From Actinomycetes bacterium (GTDB taxonomy: Bacteria; Actinomycetota; Actinomycetes; Streptosporangiales; Streptosporangiaceae), in contig JAJYTW010000001.1 of assembly GCA_021792855.1 (NCBI GenBank), positions 1-64,000 of the forward strand: a DNA stretch of 64,000 bases, given 5' to 3'. A program made the translations under genes and the position numbers. Positions 1 to 11,907 of the stretch are shown here, piece by piece. Under the pieces are notes generated by a model that searched no databases, was not told where the DNA came from, and worked only from the letters and a program-made list of their open reading frames with translations. Within the stretch, counting starts at the first letter, position 1. The number at the start of each line of letters is the position of its first letter.

Positions 1-582
1 GGGAAGCAGGCCGGTGACGGCAAGCAGGCCGGTGACGGCAACAGCGACGCGGCGGTGATGCTCGCCGAGCGGACGGCGGACCTGCAGCGGCTGCAGGCCG
101 AGTACGCCAACTACCGCAAGCGGGTTGAGCGGGACCGGGCTGCCGTGCGCGAGCAGGCGCTCGCCAGCGTTCTCGCCGAACTGCTGCCGGTCCTTGACGA
201 CATCGGCCGGGCCCGCGAGCACGACGAGCTGACCGGCGGGTTCAAGTCGGTGGCCGACTCACTGGAGTCGACCGCGGTCAAGCTGGGCCTGACGATGTTC
301 GGCGAGGCCGGGGAGCCGTTCGACCCGAACGTGCACGAAGCGCTGATGCATTCGTACTCGCCCGATGTGGCCGAGACGACCTGCGTCCAGATCCTCCAGC
401 CCGGCTACAAGGTGGGCGAGCGGATCCTGCGCCCGGCCCGGGTCGCGGTGGCCGAGCCGTCCGACCCGGCGGGCGCCCGCCCGGCTGCCTGCCAGGCGGC
501 GGATGACCCGGACGGGACCGAGACCGGCGGCGCCGCCGAGGAGAACCCGAACGATGACCAGGCGCCTGATGGCGCTGACTGA
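1..582 (+). CDS. grpE: Nucleotide exchange factor GrpE, 5' truncated by window edge
   Basis: Frame open to position 1; GrpE signatures LQRLQAEYANYRKRVERDR, LLPVLDDIGRA, FDPNVHEALMH, GYKVGERILRPARVAVAE; followed by dnaJ. Confidence 0.95.
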   Translation, partial: GKQAGDGKQAGDGNSDAAVMLAERTADLQRLQAEYANYRKRVERDRAAVREQALASVLAELLPVLDDIGRAREHDELTGGFKSVADSLESTAVKLGLTMFGEAGEPFDPNVHEALMHSYSPDVAETTCVQILQPGYKVGERILRPARVAVAEPSDPAGARPAACQAADDPDGTETGGAAEENPNDDQAPDGAD

Positions 583-603
583 CCCCCGATCAGGAGATGG
601 CCG

Positions 604-1758
604 TTGAGTACCAAGGACTTCCTCGAGAAGGACTATTACAAGGCTCTCGGTGTCTCCAAGGGCGCGTCGGCCGACGAGATCAAGAAGTCCTACCGGAAGC
701 TGGCCAGGAAGTACCACCCGGACGCGAACAAGGGTGATCCATCGGCCGAGGAACGGTTCAAGGAGATCTCAGAGGCCTACAACGTCCTGTCGGACCCGAA
801 GCGGCGGGCCGAGTACGACGAGGCCCGGAGCCTCTTCGGCGCGGGCGGCCCCCGGATGCCGGGCGGAGCCGGCGGCCAGTTCGGCGGCTTCGACCTCGGC
901 GACATCTTCGGGTCCACCGGGTCCGGGGGCAGGCTCGGCGACATCCTCGGCGGCATGTTCGGCGGCGGTGGCGGCGGCCGGACCGCTCAGGCCCGGCCCC
1001 GCCGCGGCGCCGACGTGGAGACCGAGGCCGCACTGTCGTTCAGCGACGCGATCGACGGCACCACCGTCCCGCTCCGGCTGACCGACGAGGGGCCGTGCAA
1101 GGTCTGCCGCGGCACCGGGGCCAAGGCCGGCACCGTCCCCAAGGTCTGCCCGACCTGCCAGGGCAGCGGCCAGTCCAGCCGCGACCTGGGGAACTTCGCG
1201 TTCTCCGAGCCGTGCGCGACCTGCCGGGGCCGGGGCCTGGTCGTCGACGACCCGTGCCAGGCCTGCGGCGGGAGCGGCCGGGCGATGAGCGCCCGGACGA
1301 TCCAGGCCCGGATACCCGCCGGGGTCGCCGACGGCCAGCGGATCAAGCTCAGGGGCAAGGGAGCGCCCGGCGAGCGCGGCGGGCCGGCTGGCGACCTGTA
1401 CGTGCGCGTGCACGTCGCCAAGCACCCGGTGTTCGGCCGGTCCGGCCACAACCTGACCGTGACCGTTCCGGTCACCTTCGCCGAGGCGGCGCTCGGGGCC
1501 GACATCAAGGTCCCGTCGCACCGCGGCCTGCCGGTCAACGTGCGGATCCCGGCCGGGACGCCCAATGGCCGGACCTTCCGGGTCCGCGGCCGGGGCGTCC
1601 GGCGGTCCGACGGCACCGTCGGGGACCTGCTCGTAAAGGTAGAGGTGCAGGTGCCCAAGACGCTGAACGACGAGGCCAGGGCGGCCCTGGAGAAGTTCCG
1701 CGCGGAGACCGCGGGCGAGGATCCGCGGGCCACGCTGCTGCGCGAGGGCGGCCTGTGA
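604..1758 (+). CDS. dnaJ: Molecular chaperone DnaJ
   Basis: J domain [38 protein letters not shown] region, four CxxCxGxG zinc repeats. Confidence 0.97.
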   Translation: MSTKDFLEKDYYKALGVSKGASADEIKKSYRKLARKYHPDANKGDPSAEERFKEISEAYNVLSDPKRRAEYDEARSLFGAGGPRMPGGAGGQFGGFDLGDIFGSTGSGGRLGDILGGMFGGGGGGRTAQARPRRGADVETEAALSFSDAIDGTTVPLRLTDEGPCKVCRGTGAKAGTVPKVCPTCQGSGQSSRDLGNFAFSEPCATCRGRGLVVDDPCQACGGSGRAMSARTIQARIPAGVADGQRIKLRGKGAPGERGGPAGDLYVRVHVAKHPVFGRSGHNLTVTVPVTFAEAALGADIKVPSHRGLPVNVRIPAGTPNGRTFRVRGRGVRRSDGTVGDLLVKVEVQVPKTLNDEARAALEKFRAETAGEDPRATLLREGGL

Positions 1759-2276
1759 TGAGCAGGCCGCCCGGGCCGGGGCCGGGGCGAGACGACCTGC
1801 CCGGCGACTTCGAGCTGACCGACGACACGCCGGTCTACGTCATCTCGGTCGCCGCGCAGTTGTCCGGGATGCACCCGCAGACGCTGCGTGCCTACGACCG
1901 GCTCGGCCTGGTCTCGCCGGGCCGGGCCGCCGGCCGCGGCCGCCGTTACTCACTGCGCGACATCCTGATCCTGCGGGAGGTTCAGCGGCTGTCCCAGGAG
2001 GAGGGCGTCAACCTGTCCGGCATCAAGCGGATCCTCGAGCTTGAGACCGAATGGCAGCGCAGCCGGCTGATGCTCGCGGAGATGCACGCCGAGATCAGCC
2101 AGTTGCGGGCGGAGCTTGAGTCCACCCGGGCGGTGGCGGCCAGGCTCGCCGCGCTGCTGCGGTCGCGCACCGAGGGCGGCGCCCTGGTTCCGGTCCGCTC
2201 CACCACCGGATCCGGCCCGGCCGGGCCGCGGCCCGCCGACCGGGACGCGGCGGGCGAGACCGCCGCGCAGCCTTAG
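1758..2276 (+). CDS. hspR: MerR-family heat-shock repressor HspR
   Basis: YVISVAAQLSGMHPQTLRAYDRLGLVSPGRAAGRGRRYSLRDI; start overlaps dnaJ stop (GTGATG; start 1755 or 1758). Confidence 0.93.
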   Translation: MSRPPGPGPGRDDLPGDFELTDDTPVYVISVAAQLSGMHPQTLRAYDRLGLVSPGRAAGRGRRYSLRDILILREVQRLSQEEGVNLSGIKRILELETEWQRSRLMLAEMHAEISQLRAELESTRAVAARLAALLRSRTEGGALVPVRSTTGSGPAGPRPADRDAAGETAAQP

Positions 2277-2433
2277 CGAGGCGCTCCGGGCCCGGCCGCG
2301 CACCCCGGGCCGCGCAGGCGGGGCCGACACGAGCGCAGGGCCAGCACACGGCCCGCACTGATACAGAGCTGAAGCCGATAGCGGACCGGAGGGGGCCGGA
2401 TGCGGTCGGCGCGATAACGGGAGGCACCAGATA

Positions 2434-5205
<2,772 letters not shown>

Positions 5206-5243
5206 GGCCGCAGGTGGGCCCAGGCCGGGTCCGGCGGGCGCGC

Positions 5244-5828
5244 TCAGTCGCTGAGCATCCGGTCGTAATCGTCCTCCGGCAACCGCAGGTCGTTCCTGAT
5301 CCGGTACCGCAGACGGAGCAGATCCCGCAGTCCCGAGCCGGGGTCCTCGCGCGGGTCCGGCACGTCCTCGCCGGATCCGCGCGGCGCGTTTCGCAGGACG
5401 TACTCAACCCCGGCGTCAGCCCACTCCAGTGCACCCGGCAGATCGGACTGCTCGACCAGGGCCTCCATCACCATGTCGCAGGTGCGCGGGTCGGTCCTGC
5501 CATCCTCCTTCACCCGGCCGAGCAGCGCGTAGGCCTCCTCAGGCTGGCCAAGCTGAAAGAGCGCCCGGCACAGCGGCACCCGCGGATCGATCTCCACCGG
5601 CCCGCCGTCGGCGATCGCCAGCCGGAAGCTCCGCGCGGCCTCCAGCGCGTTGTCGGCGAGCAGCCACTGCTCCCCCGCCCGGACGAACGCCTCGGCACGG
5701 GCCAGCGACAGGCTCTCCGTACCGCTTCTGGCAAGCATGAGCATCCGCTCCGCGGCGGCCTCATGCTCACCGGTGGACGCCGCGTCAAATTCAATGGCGT
5801 CAAATTCCTCGCGACTCAGCACCGACAC
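5244..5828 (-). CDS. Tetratricopeptide-repeat-like protein, conserved actinobacterial hypothetical
   Basis: Full-length ORF with TPR-like helical repeats (FVRAGEQWLLADNALEAARSFRLAI, ALFQLGQPEEAYALLGRV). Confidence 0.75.
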   Translation of the reverse strand: MSVLSREEFDAIEFDAASTGEHEAAAERMLMLARSGTESLSLARAEAFVRAGEQWLLADNALEAARSFRLAIADGGPVEIDPRVPLCRALFQLGQPEEAYALLGRVKEDGRTDPRTCDMVMEALVEQSDLPGALEWADAGVEYVLRNAPRGSGEDVPDPREDPGSGLRDLLRLRYRIRNDLRLPEDDYDRMLSD

Positions 5829-5888
5829 GTCCCCTACCTACCCAGCGAATCGACGGCTCAACACCGGCGGGAGGCGTCCGGAAACGGT

Positions 5889-8603
5889 CTACCGTCGCGC
5901 GTTTTCCAACGCCTCCCAGAATCCGCGACGCAGTGAATGGCGGACCTCGTCATGCAGCAGCGAGTCGATTGGCAAGGCGGATCCCTGCAGCAACCTCGCC
6001 TCCAGATCCGACGGCATCCGCGGCTTGCGCGCGAGCACCGCCTCCAGCCAGAGGCCGGGGGCGTCCCGGCCGACCGACTCGCCGAAGCCGAAGCCCTCGG
6101 CGTGCGCCGCCCGCACCGCGTCCGGCAGCGACATCGGCGCCGGCTGGGCCGGGCGGGCGGCCGGCACCTGGGCCACCTCCTGGCCGGGGTACTGCGCCTG
6201 GTACTGGCCGGGCGGAGCGAACCCGCCGCCCGGCTGACCCTGGCCCGGCCCAGATCCGGGCCGGATCGGCTCGCCCGCAGCCGACCCTGGGTACGGAGCC
6301 TGCTCATACGGCCGGTACGGCGGGTACTGCCCCGGCACCGGGGCCGCCTCGAAACCTTGCCCGCTACCCGGTCTGGCCTGCTGCGATGCGCCAGCACTCG
6401 GGCCCCCGACCGCTGGCTGGTAGCCGCCGAACGGAGCGGCGCCCGCCTGGTGCGGGCCACCCTGGTAGGGGCCGGTCTGCGGGGATCCCGTTGAATACCC
6501 GTTCTGCGCCCCGGCCGGATAGCCGTTCTGGAAACCTGACTGGGCGGGGGCGCCGGGAGCGCCAGGGTGGCCACCCGGCCGCGCCCCTGACTGCCCGGCG
6601 CCGCCCGGCGCCGCTCCTGGCTGATAAGGGCCGCCGACCTGCGGGCCGACCTGGTAGGAAGCCGATCCGTTCTGGCTGGGGCCATTCTGCTGCGGCGAGT
6701 TCTGGCCAAAGCCGTTCTGCCGCGAGCCGTTGCCTAGCGCGCCATTCTGGCGGTCTCCGCCCGCGGTTCCGTTCTGGCGTGAATTAAATCCGTTCTGCTC
6801 GGTACCAGCGCCATTTCGATCCGCGCCGTTCTGGTATGGCCCGACGTAAGTCGTGTCGGCCTGATATCCGTTCATCGCTATATCAGACGACGCACCGGCC
6901 GGACCGCCCACTCGGTAGGAGCCGTTCGGTGACTGGCCGTTCTGGCCATGCCCGTTACCCTGCGCGCCCGAGGTCCCGTCGCCCGGCGCGGCACCGGCAT
7001 ACGGGCCGGAGTACTGGCCGGTGCCGTACGAGCCGGTGCCGTACGAGCCGGTGCCGTACGAGCCGGTGCCGTTCTGGCCCACGTCGCTATGACCAGCGTC
7101 GTACTGGCCGGCCCCATTCGAGCCCGTTACGCTCTGGCCGTAGCCGTTGTGATCCGCGCCGTTTGAACTCGCGCCAGGCTGGCCCGGGGAGTTCTGGCCG
7201 ACCCCGTTCCCGCCCGCAGTAGCCTGGCCAGCGCCGTGCTGGCCAGCGCCGTGCTGGCCAGCGCTGGTCGGGCCTGCGCCGCCGTAGCCGCCATTCGCCT
7301 GGCCGACACCGTTCGGAGTGGCCGTTGACTGGCCCCCGCCGAACTGCCCCGTACCCGGGTACCCGGCCACGCCGGGGTAACCCGCCGCAGGGAGCGCCTG
7401 CTGCCCGCCGCCTGCCTGGGCCGAGCCGGGATGGGCCGGAACCCCGCCCGGGAAACCCTGGCCAGCCTGGGCCGCACCGGGCGTGCCCTGCCCGGAGGGG
7501 ACGCCTGCACCGGCGCGACCCGCAACGTCGGCCTGCGCCGGAGCAGGCTGGCCGCCGCTGTCCTGCCCGGTGCTGCTAACACCGGTGCCGCTAACACCGG
7601 TGCCGCTAACACCGGTGCCGCTAACACCGGCGCCGTCGGCGTCACCAGACCGGCCGGCGGTCATTGCTCCCGCTCCGGTGCTGCGCGACCCGCCGTCGCC
7701 GTAAGGTTGGTCCCCGAAGCGGTACCCCGGTGCGGTACCCAGCCCGTAACCATCCGTCGTGGGCATTGTCCCACCCGGTGCCGACGTTCCCGCGCCAGCG
7801 GTGCTTCCGGCAGGCGCGGGAAGCGCGGCCGGCTGCCTGCCGCCCGCAGCACCATGCGTTCCGCCCGAGGCCGCGGGGACGAACGCACCGGCCCCACCAG
7901 CACCCGCACCAGCCGCACCGGCGAAGACCGCCGCGGCGCCCAGCAAACCGGGATCGCTCGCTCCCGCACCCGCGCGCACGGAGCCCGCCCCGGCGTACTC
8001 GCCGCCGCCGAGCGACGCCCCCGCGGGCGCCCGCCCGTACTCCTCATCGGGCCCGGTCGGCTCGGCACCCCGGATCAGTTCCACATGCGGCCGGAGATGA
8101 ACCCCGGAGATCTCGACAATGTCGTCGCATTCCTGGCGCAGCGCCTGCGGAATCGTCCACCCGTCGTTGGCCGAGATGTGCAGGATGACCACCCGGATGC
8201 CGAGGTCCTGCACCTCCGCGACAATCTCCGCCACGTGCTCGTCCGCGCTCGCGACGAACGCATCGCTGATCGCGCCGTTCTTCGCCAGGGTTAGCAGGTC
8301 GCGCCGCAGCTGGCTTTCGATGCCCTCGCGCCGGCCCGGCCGGGAATCGACCAGCCGGAGCTTCAGGCCCGGAATCTCGGCGAGCGCGTCGTGCTCGACT
8401 GTCCGTGCCCCGTCCGCTACGGTCTCGTACCAGTAGCAGCGGAGCACCGGAAGGCCGGTGCGGTCCCTCGCGAGCCCGGCCAGTAGTTTCAGCAAGCCTG
8501 CGTGATCCCAGGAGACGGAGTCCTGGCGGCGCGTGCCATGAACGGCCATCGCGCCGTCGGCTAGCGCGTAGCCGGCATCAACGAAGAGCGCGCAGCGATC
8601 CAC
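5889..8603 (-). CDS. NYN (PIN-like nuclease) domain protein with long G/Q/N/Y-rich low-complexity region and conserved C-terminal helical segment
   Basis: N-terminus MDRCALFVDAGYALADGAMAVHG...DAFVASADEHVAEIVAEVQDLGIRVVILHIS typical of NYN domains; middle ~600 aa low complexity (QNG, GTGSY, GTGVS repeats); C-terminus LPDAVRAAHAEGFGFGESVGRDAPGLWLEAVLARKPRMPSDLEARLLQGS. Confidence 0.85.
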   Translation of the reverse strand: MDRCALFVDAGYALADGAMAVHGTRRQDSVSWDHAGLLKLLAGLARDRTGLPVLRCYWYETVADGARTVEHDALAEIPGLKLRLVDSRPGRREGIESQLRRDLLTLAKNGAISDAFVASADEHVAEIVAEVQDLGIRVVILHISANDGWTIPQALRQECDDIVEISGVHLRPHVELIRGAEPTGPDEEYGRAPAGASLGGGEYAGAGSVRAGAGASDPGLLGAAAVFAGAAGAGAGGAGAFVPAASGGTHGAAGGRQPAALPAPAGSTAGAGTSAPGGTMPTTDGYGLGTAPGYRFGDQPYGDGGSRSTGAGAMTAGRSGDADGAGVSGTGVSGTGVSGTGVSSTGQDSGGQPAPAQADVAGRAGAGVPSGQGTPGAAQAGQGFPGGVPAHPGSAQAGGGQQALPAAGYPGVAGYPGTGQFGGGQSTATPNGVGQANGGYGGAGPTSAGQHGAGQHGAGQATAGGNGVGQNSPGQPGASSNGADHNGYGQSVTGSNGAGQYDAGHSDVGQNGTGSYGTGSYGTGSYGTGQYSGPYAGAAPGDGTSGAQGNGHGQNGQSPNGSYRVGGPAGASSDIAMNGYQADTTYVGPYQNGADRNGAGTEQNGFNSRQNGTAGGDRQNGALGNGSRQNGFGQNSPQQNGPSQNGSASYQVGPQVGGPYQPGAAPGGAGQSGARPGGHPGAPGAPAQSGFQNGYPAGAQNGYSTGSPQTGPYQGGPHQAGAAPFGGYQPAVGGPSAGASQQARPGSGQGFEAAPVPGQYPPYRPYEQAPYPGSAAGEPIRPGSGPGQGQPGGGFAPPGQYQAQYPGQEVAQVPAARPAQPAPMSLPDAVRAAHAEGFGFGESVGRDAPGLWLEAVLARKPRMPSDLEARLLQGSALPIDSLLHDEVRHSLRRGFWEALENARR
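7021..7065. repeat. Minisatellite: 3 perfect copies of the 15-bp unit GTGCCGTACGAGCCG (encodes GTGSY on minus strand)
   Basis: Direct reading of 7021-7035, 7036-7050, 7051-7065. Confidence 0.95.
7224..7264. repeat. 15-bp unit CTGGCCAGCGCCGTG, 2 full copies plus partial third
   Basis: Direct reading. Confidence 0.9.
7576..7635. repeat. Minisatellite: 4 copies of the 15-bp unit CTAACACCGGTGCCG (last copy with one substitution; encodes GTGVS on minus strand)
   Basis: Direct reading of 7576-7590, 7591-7605, 7606-7620, 7621-7635. Confidence 0.95.
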
Positions 8604-8826
8604 GCGGCACCATCCTTTCCCCTGACGCGAGACGTTACCAGCGCCCGGTGGCCTTCGTCCGGCATAGCGCAGATCATGGACCTTTGCCGGACGAGACTGC
8701 CGAGAACCGCCGTTATCGCTGCTAATCGAGCCGCCAGCAACTGTTCCGCGACCGCTCTGAGCAGGTCATCGCGCAACCTCGCCGAGTCGCCGGGCAGCAC
8801 CGGCGATGCTCGCTGACCTGCCCCGG

Positions 8827-8832
8827 TAGGCT
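8827..8832 (+). promoter_or_regulatory. Candidate -10 element TAGGCT of a leaderless pyrE promoter
   Basis: TANNNT 8 nt before the pyrE ATG, no obvious SD; the same 17-mer occurs before purD. Confidence 0.5.
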
Positions 8833-8840
8833 CGGCAGCC

Positions 8841-9380
8841 ATGACCGATGACCGGACCGCGCTGCTCGCGGAAATCAGTTCCAAGGCCGTCATCCACGGC
8901 GCGGTAACGTTGTCTTCCGGCCGCCGCGCCGACTGGTACATCGATCTGCGCCGGGTGACCCTCAGCGGGCCGGCCGCCCGACTGGCCGGCCGGGTGATGC
9001 TCGAGGTCACCGCGGACCTCGACTACGCGGCGGTCGGCGGACTGACCCTCGGCGCCGACCCGGTCGCTACCGCCATGATGCACGCCGCCAACGAGCAGGG
9101 TCGGCCGCTAGACGCGTTCGTCGTGCGCAAGGAGGGAAAGGCCCACGGCCTGCAGCGCAGGATCGAGGGCCCGGAGGTGGCGGGCAGGCGAGTGCTCGCC
9201 GTGGAGGACACCTCCACAACCGGGCAGTCGGTCCTGACCGCCGTGGACGCCCTCGTCGAGGCGGGCGCCGTGGTCGCGGGCGTCGCGGTGATCGTGGACC
9301 GAGGTGCGCGAGCAGCGGTGGAGGAACGCGGCCTGCCCTACCTTGCCGCCTTCGACCTGGCCGATCTGGGCCTGGCCTGA
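8841..9380 (+). CDS. pyrE: Orotate phosphoribosyltransferase
   Basis: SSGRRADWYIDLRRVTLSGPAARL, PRPP motif VLAVEDTSTTGQSVLTAVDAL. Confidence 0.93.
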   Translation: MTDDRTALLAEISSKAVIHGAVTLSSGRRADWYIDLRRVTLSGPAARLAGRVMLEVTADLDYAAVGGLTLGADPVATAMMHAANEQGRPLDAFVVRKEGKAHGLQRRIEGPEVAGRRVLAVEDTSTTGQSVLTAVDALVEAGAVVAGVAVIVDRGARAAVEERGLPYLAAFDLADLGLA

Positions 9381-9476
9381 TCCGCCGATTCCCGCGGAGG
9401 TCCGGACAGCCTCCCGCGCCGGGCGGGCGGGCGGAGAGATACTTGGTACACGCCCGACAAGAGGGAGCGACAACTC

Positions 9477-10496
9477 ATGCCGATCGCCACACCAGAGATC
9501 TACGCCCAGATGCTCGACCGGGCGAAGGAGAACGGCTTCGCCTACCCGGCCATCAATGTCACCTCGAGCCAGACGCTCAACGCCGCCCTACGCGGATTCG
9601 CCGAGGCGAACAGCGATGGCATCATCCAGGTATCGACCGGCGGCGCCGAGTACCTCTCCGGGTCGGTCAAGGAGATGGTGACCGGCGCGGTCGCACTGGC
9701 GGAGTTCGCCCGGGTGGTCGCGGCCAAGTTTGACGTGCACATCGCCCTGCACACCGACCACTGCCCGAAGGACAAGCTGGACGGCCTGATGCGGCCCCTG
9801 CTGGAGATCTCCAAGGAGCGAGTGGCCCGCGGCGAGGAACCGTTGTTCCAGTCCCACATGTGGGACGGCTCGGCGGTGCCCCTGGACGAGAACCTGCGGA
9901 TCGCCAGCGAACTGCTGGACGATTGCGCGAGCGCCAGGACCGTGATGGAACTGGAGATCGGCGTGGTCGGCGGCGAGGAAGACGGGATCGTCGGCGAGAT
10001 CAACGAAAAGCTCTACAGCACGCCGCAGGATGCCCTGGCAACCGCCGAGGCACTAGGCCTCGGTGAGCGCGGGCGGTACATCCTGGCTGCCACGTTCGGC
10101 AACGTGCACGGCGTCTACAAGCCAGGTCACGTCAAGCTGCGGCCCGCCGTGCTGAAGGAGATCCAGGACGAGGTCGGCGCCGCGCACGGCAAGACCAAGC
10201 CGTTCGACCTGGTGTTCCACGGCGGCTCGGGCTCGGCGCTTGAGGAGATCCGCGAGGCGATCTCCTACGGCGTGGTGAAGATGAACGTGGACACCGACAC
10301 CCAGTACGCGTTCACCAGGCCGGTCGCCGGTCACATGTTCACGAACTACGACGGCGTGCTGAAGATCGACGGCGAGGTCGGCAACAAGAAGGCCTACGAC
10401 CCGCGGGCGTGGGGCAAGGCCGGCGAGGCCTCGATGGCCGCACGCGTTGTCCGGGCCTGCGAAGACCTGCTCTCGGCCGGCCAGCACATGAGCTGA
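9477..10496 (+). CDS. fbaA: Class II fructose-bisphosphate aldolase
   Basis: FAYPAINVTSSQTLNAALRGFAEANSDGIIQVSTGGAEY, ALHTDHCPKDKLD, VFHGGSGS. Confidence 0.96.
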   Translation: MPIATPEIYAQMLDRAKENGFAYPAINVTSSQTLNAALRGFAEANSDGIIQVSTGGAEYLSGSVKEMVTGAVALAEFARVVAAKFDVHIALHTDHCPKDKLDGLMRPLLEISKERVARGEEPLFQSHMWDGSAVPLDENLRIASELLDDCASARTVMELEIGVVGGEEDGIVGEINEKLYSTPQDALATAEALGLGERGRYILAATFGNVHGVYKPGHVKLRPAVLKEIQDEVGAAHGKTKPFDLVFHGGSGSALEEIREAISYGVVKMNVDTDTQYAFTRPVAGHMFTNYDGVLKIDGEVGNKKAYDPRAWGKAGEASMAARVVRACEDLLSAGQHMS

Positions 10497-10514
10497 CCCT
10501 GCTGGCGATCGGCG

Positions 10515-10542
10515 GCGGCCGGGCTCGGATTGGCCCGGCCGC
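10515..10542. terminator. Stem-loop downstream of fbaA
   Basis: GCGGCCGGGC/GCCCGGCCGC perfect 10-bp stem, 8-nt loop, 19 nt after the fbaA stop. Confidence 0.65.
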
Positions 10543-10662
10543 GAGGGATCCGATGCGCGGGCAGCGGGGCTGGGCTGACGAGGCGATGAACGGGATCGAG
10601 CCGTTGCGCCCGGTGATCCTGACTTTCCCGGCGAGCGCGGCTAGCGCGGCGGGGCCAGTTGG

Positions 10663-11616
10663 CTACGGCCGACAGCCGGCGCGCTGGAACGACTCCCGGA
10701 TCGCTGCGACGACCTGCGCAGGCGTGAGCGTGAGCTGCCGCCAGCCAAAGTGCACGACCTCGAAGCCGGCCGCCCGGAGGCGGCTATCCCCGCCTAGCTG
10801 AGCGCGGGCCAGCAGCGGGTTGGCGTACTTCGCGACCCCGTCGGCCTCGGCTATCGTCCGGTACCTGCGCCAGAGGAAATCCACCCGGCCGGCGGCGGTC
10901 TCGCTGCCCACCCACACCTGTAGGTCCGGCGATGGTAGACCGCCGTCCCTGAAAACGACCCGGGCGAGCGACTCGAACGCGGACTCTGACCTTTCATCGC
11001 TGAAGTCGGCGACCGCGCGTGCCCGGGGGATGCCAGGCCAGCGAGCGCAATCGGCGATCACCGCCCGGAGTTCCGCCTTGGACGCCAGTCCCCGGCGCAG
11101 CGCCGAGTCGGCGGCGACGACGCCGGCAGCGAAGGAATTCGCGCGGGCCAGGTCGGCGACCGTTCTGGCGCCGCTCGTCACCCGGATTCCCCGGCGCACC
11201 GTCACGTGCCCGGGCGGCAGCGCGGCCAGCCGCAGGCAGACCCCGGGCTTCGAGGATCTGCTCCCCGGCGCGCCGGGCGGCCGGGTCAGCCTGACCGGGG
11301 CGGTCAGCGGATTGCCTGATGGCCGGTCAAGCAGATCGATGCCGAGCACCAGTGCGGCGTCCTCATGGCTGACCGCGGACTCGGGGCCGGCCGCGGTCAG
11401 GACCGCCGCGATCCGCACCAGGCGCTGGTCCCGGTCGGCGCCGCGCGGCGAACCGCCTGGCCCGGGCACCACGTACATCCCGCGCCGGATCGGCACGAGC
11501 TCACCTGACCGGATCAGGGCCCGGCGGGTAGATCGCGGGCAATTCGCCGCCCATAGCTCTGCGGCGGTCACGAGTCCGCCTAAGCGCCCGGAGACCGGCA
11601 CACGTGCGGGGTCCAT
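10663..11616 (-). CDS. AbiEi-like winged-helix N-terminus plus DUF559/Vsr-like endonuclease C-terminus
   Basis: STRRALIRSGELVPIRRGMYVVPG (AbiEi-like) and VDFLWRRYRTIAEADGVAKYANP...LRAAGFEVVHFGWRQL (DUF559-like). Confidence 0.7.
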   Translation of the reverse strand: MDPARVPVSGRLGGLVTAAELWAANCPRSTRRALIRSGELVPIRRGMYVVPGPGGSPRGADRDQRLVRIAAVLTAAGPESAVSHEDAALVLGIDLLDRPSGNPLTAPVRLTRPPGAPGSRSSKPGVCLRLAALPPGHVTVRRGIRVTSGARTVADLARANSFAAGVVAADSALRRGLASKAELRAVIADCARWPGIPRARAVADFSDERSESAFESLARVVFRDGGLPSPDLQVWVGSETAAGRVDFLWRRYRTIAEADGVAKYANPLLARAQLGGDSRLRAAGFEVVHFGWRQLTLTPAQVVAAIRESFQRAGCRP

Positions 11617-11742
11617 GACGGCAGGATCACAGCAGGCACCGACAGGGTGGATCTCAGCCGCAACGTACCACCCGTTAGGCCCATGATCACGCCCGGAATG
11701 CCGGGAATGTGAAGCCACAAGGGGTGGTAGGTGGGTGGCCGA

Positions 11743-11778
11743 GGCCCGGTCAGCGGGGCGGGCCCGGTCAGCGGGGCG
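11743..11778. repeat. Intergenic tandem direct repeat, 2 x GGCCCGGTCAGCGGGGCG
   Basis: Direct reading. Confidence 0.85.
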
Positions 11779-11907
11779 GGCCCGGCGGCTCGGCTCGGCC
11801 GGGCGACCACGCGCGGGCCGGGGCCGGGCGAGTCAGCGGGGCCTGAACGCGGGCCCAGGCGGGCCCGGGACCAGGATCTGGCACCGGGCCCGCCGTCGCG
11901 GGGGCGG

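Noticed and set aside
2115-2121. CTTGAGT half of a HAIR element inside hspR
   Set aside because: No ACTCAAG partner at the expected spacing; chance occurrence in coding sequence.
7021-7635. Repeat arrays considered as a CRISPR
   Set aside because: Direct tandem 15-bp units with no spacers, inside a coding frame.
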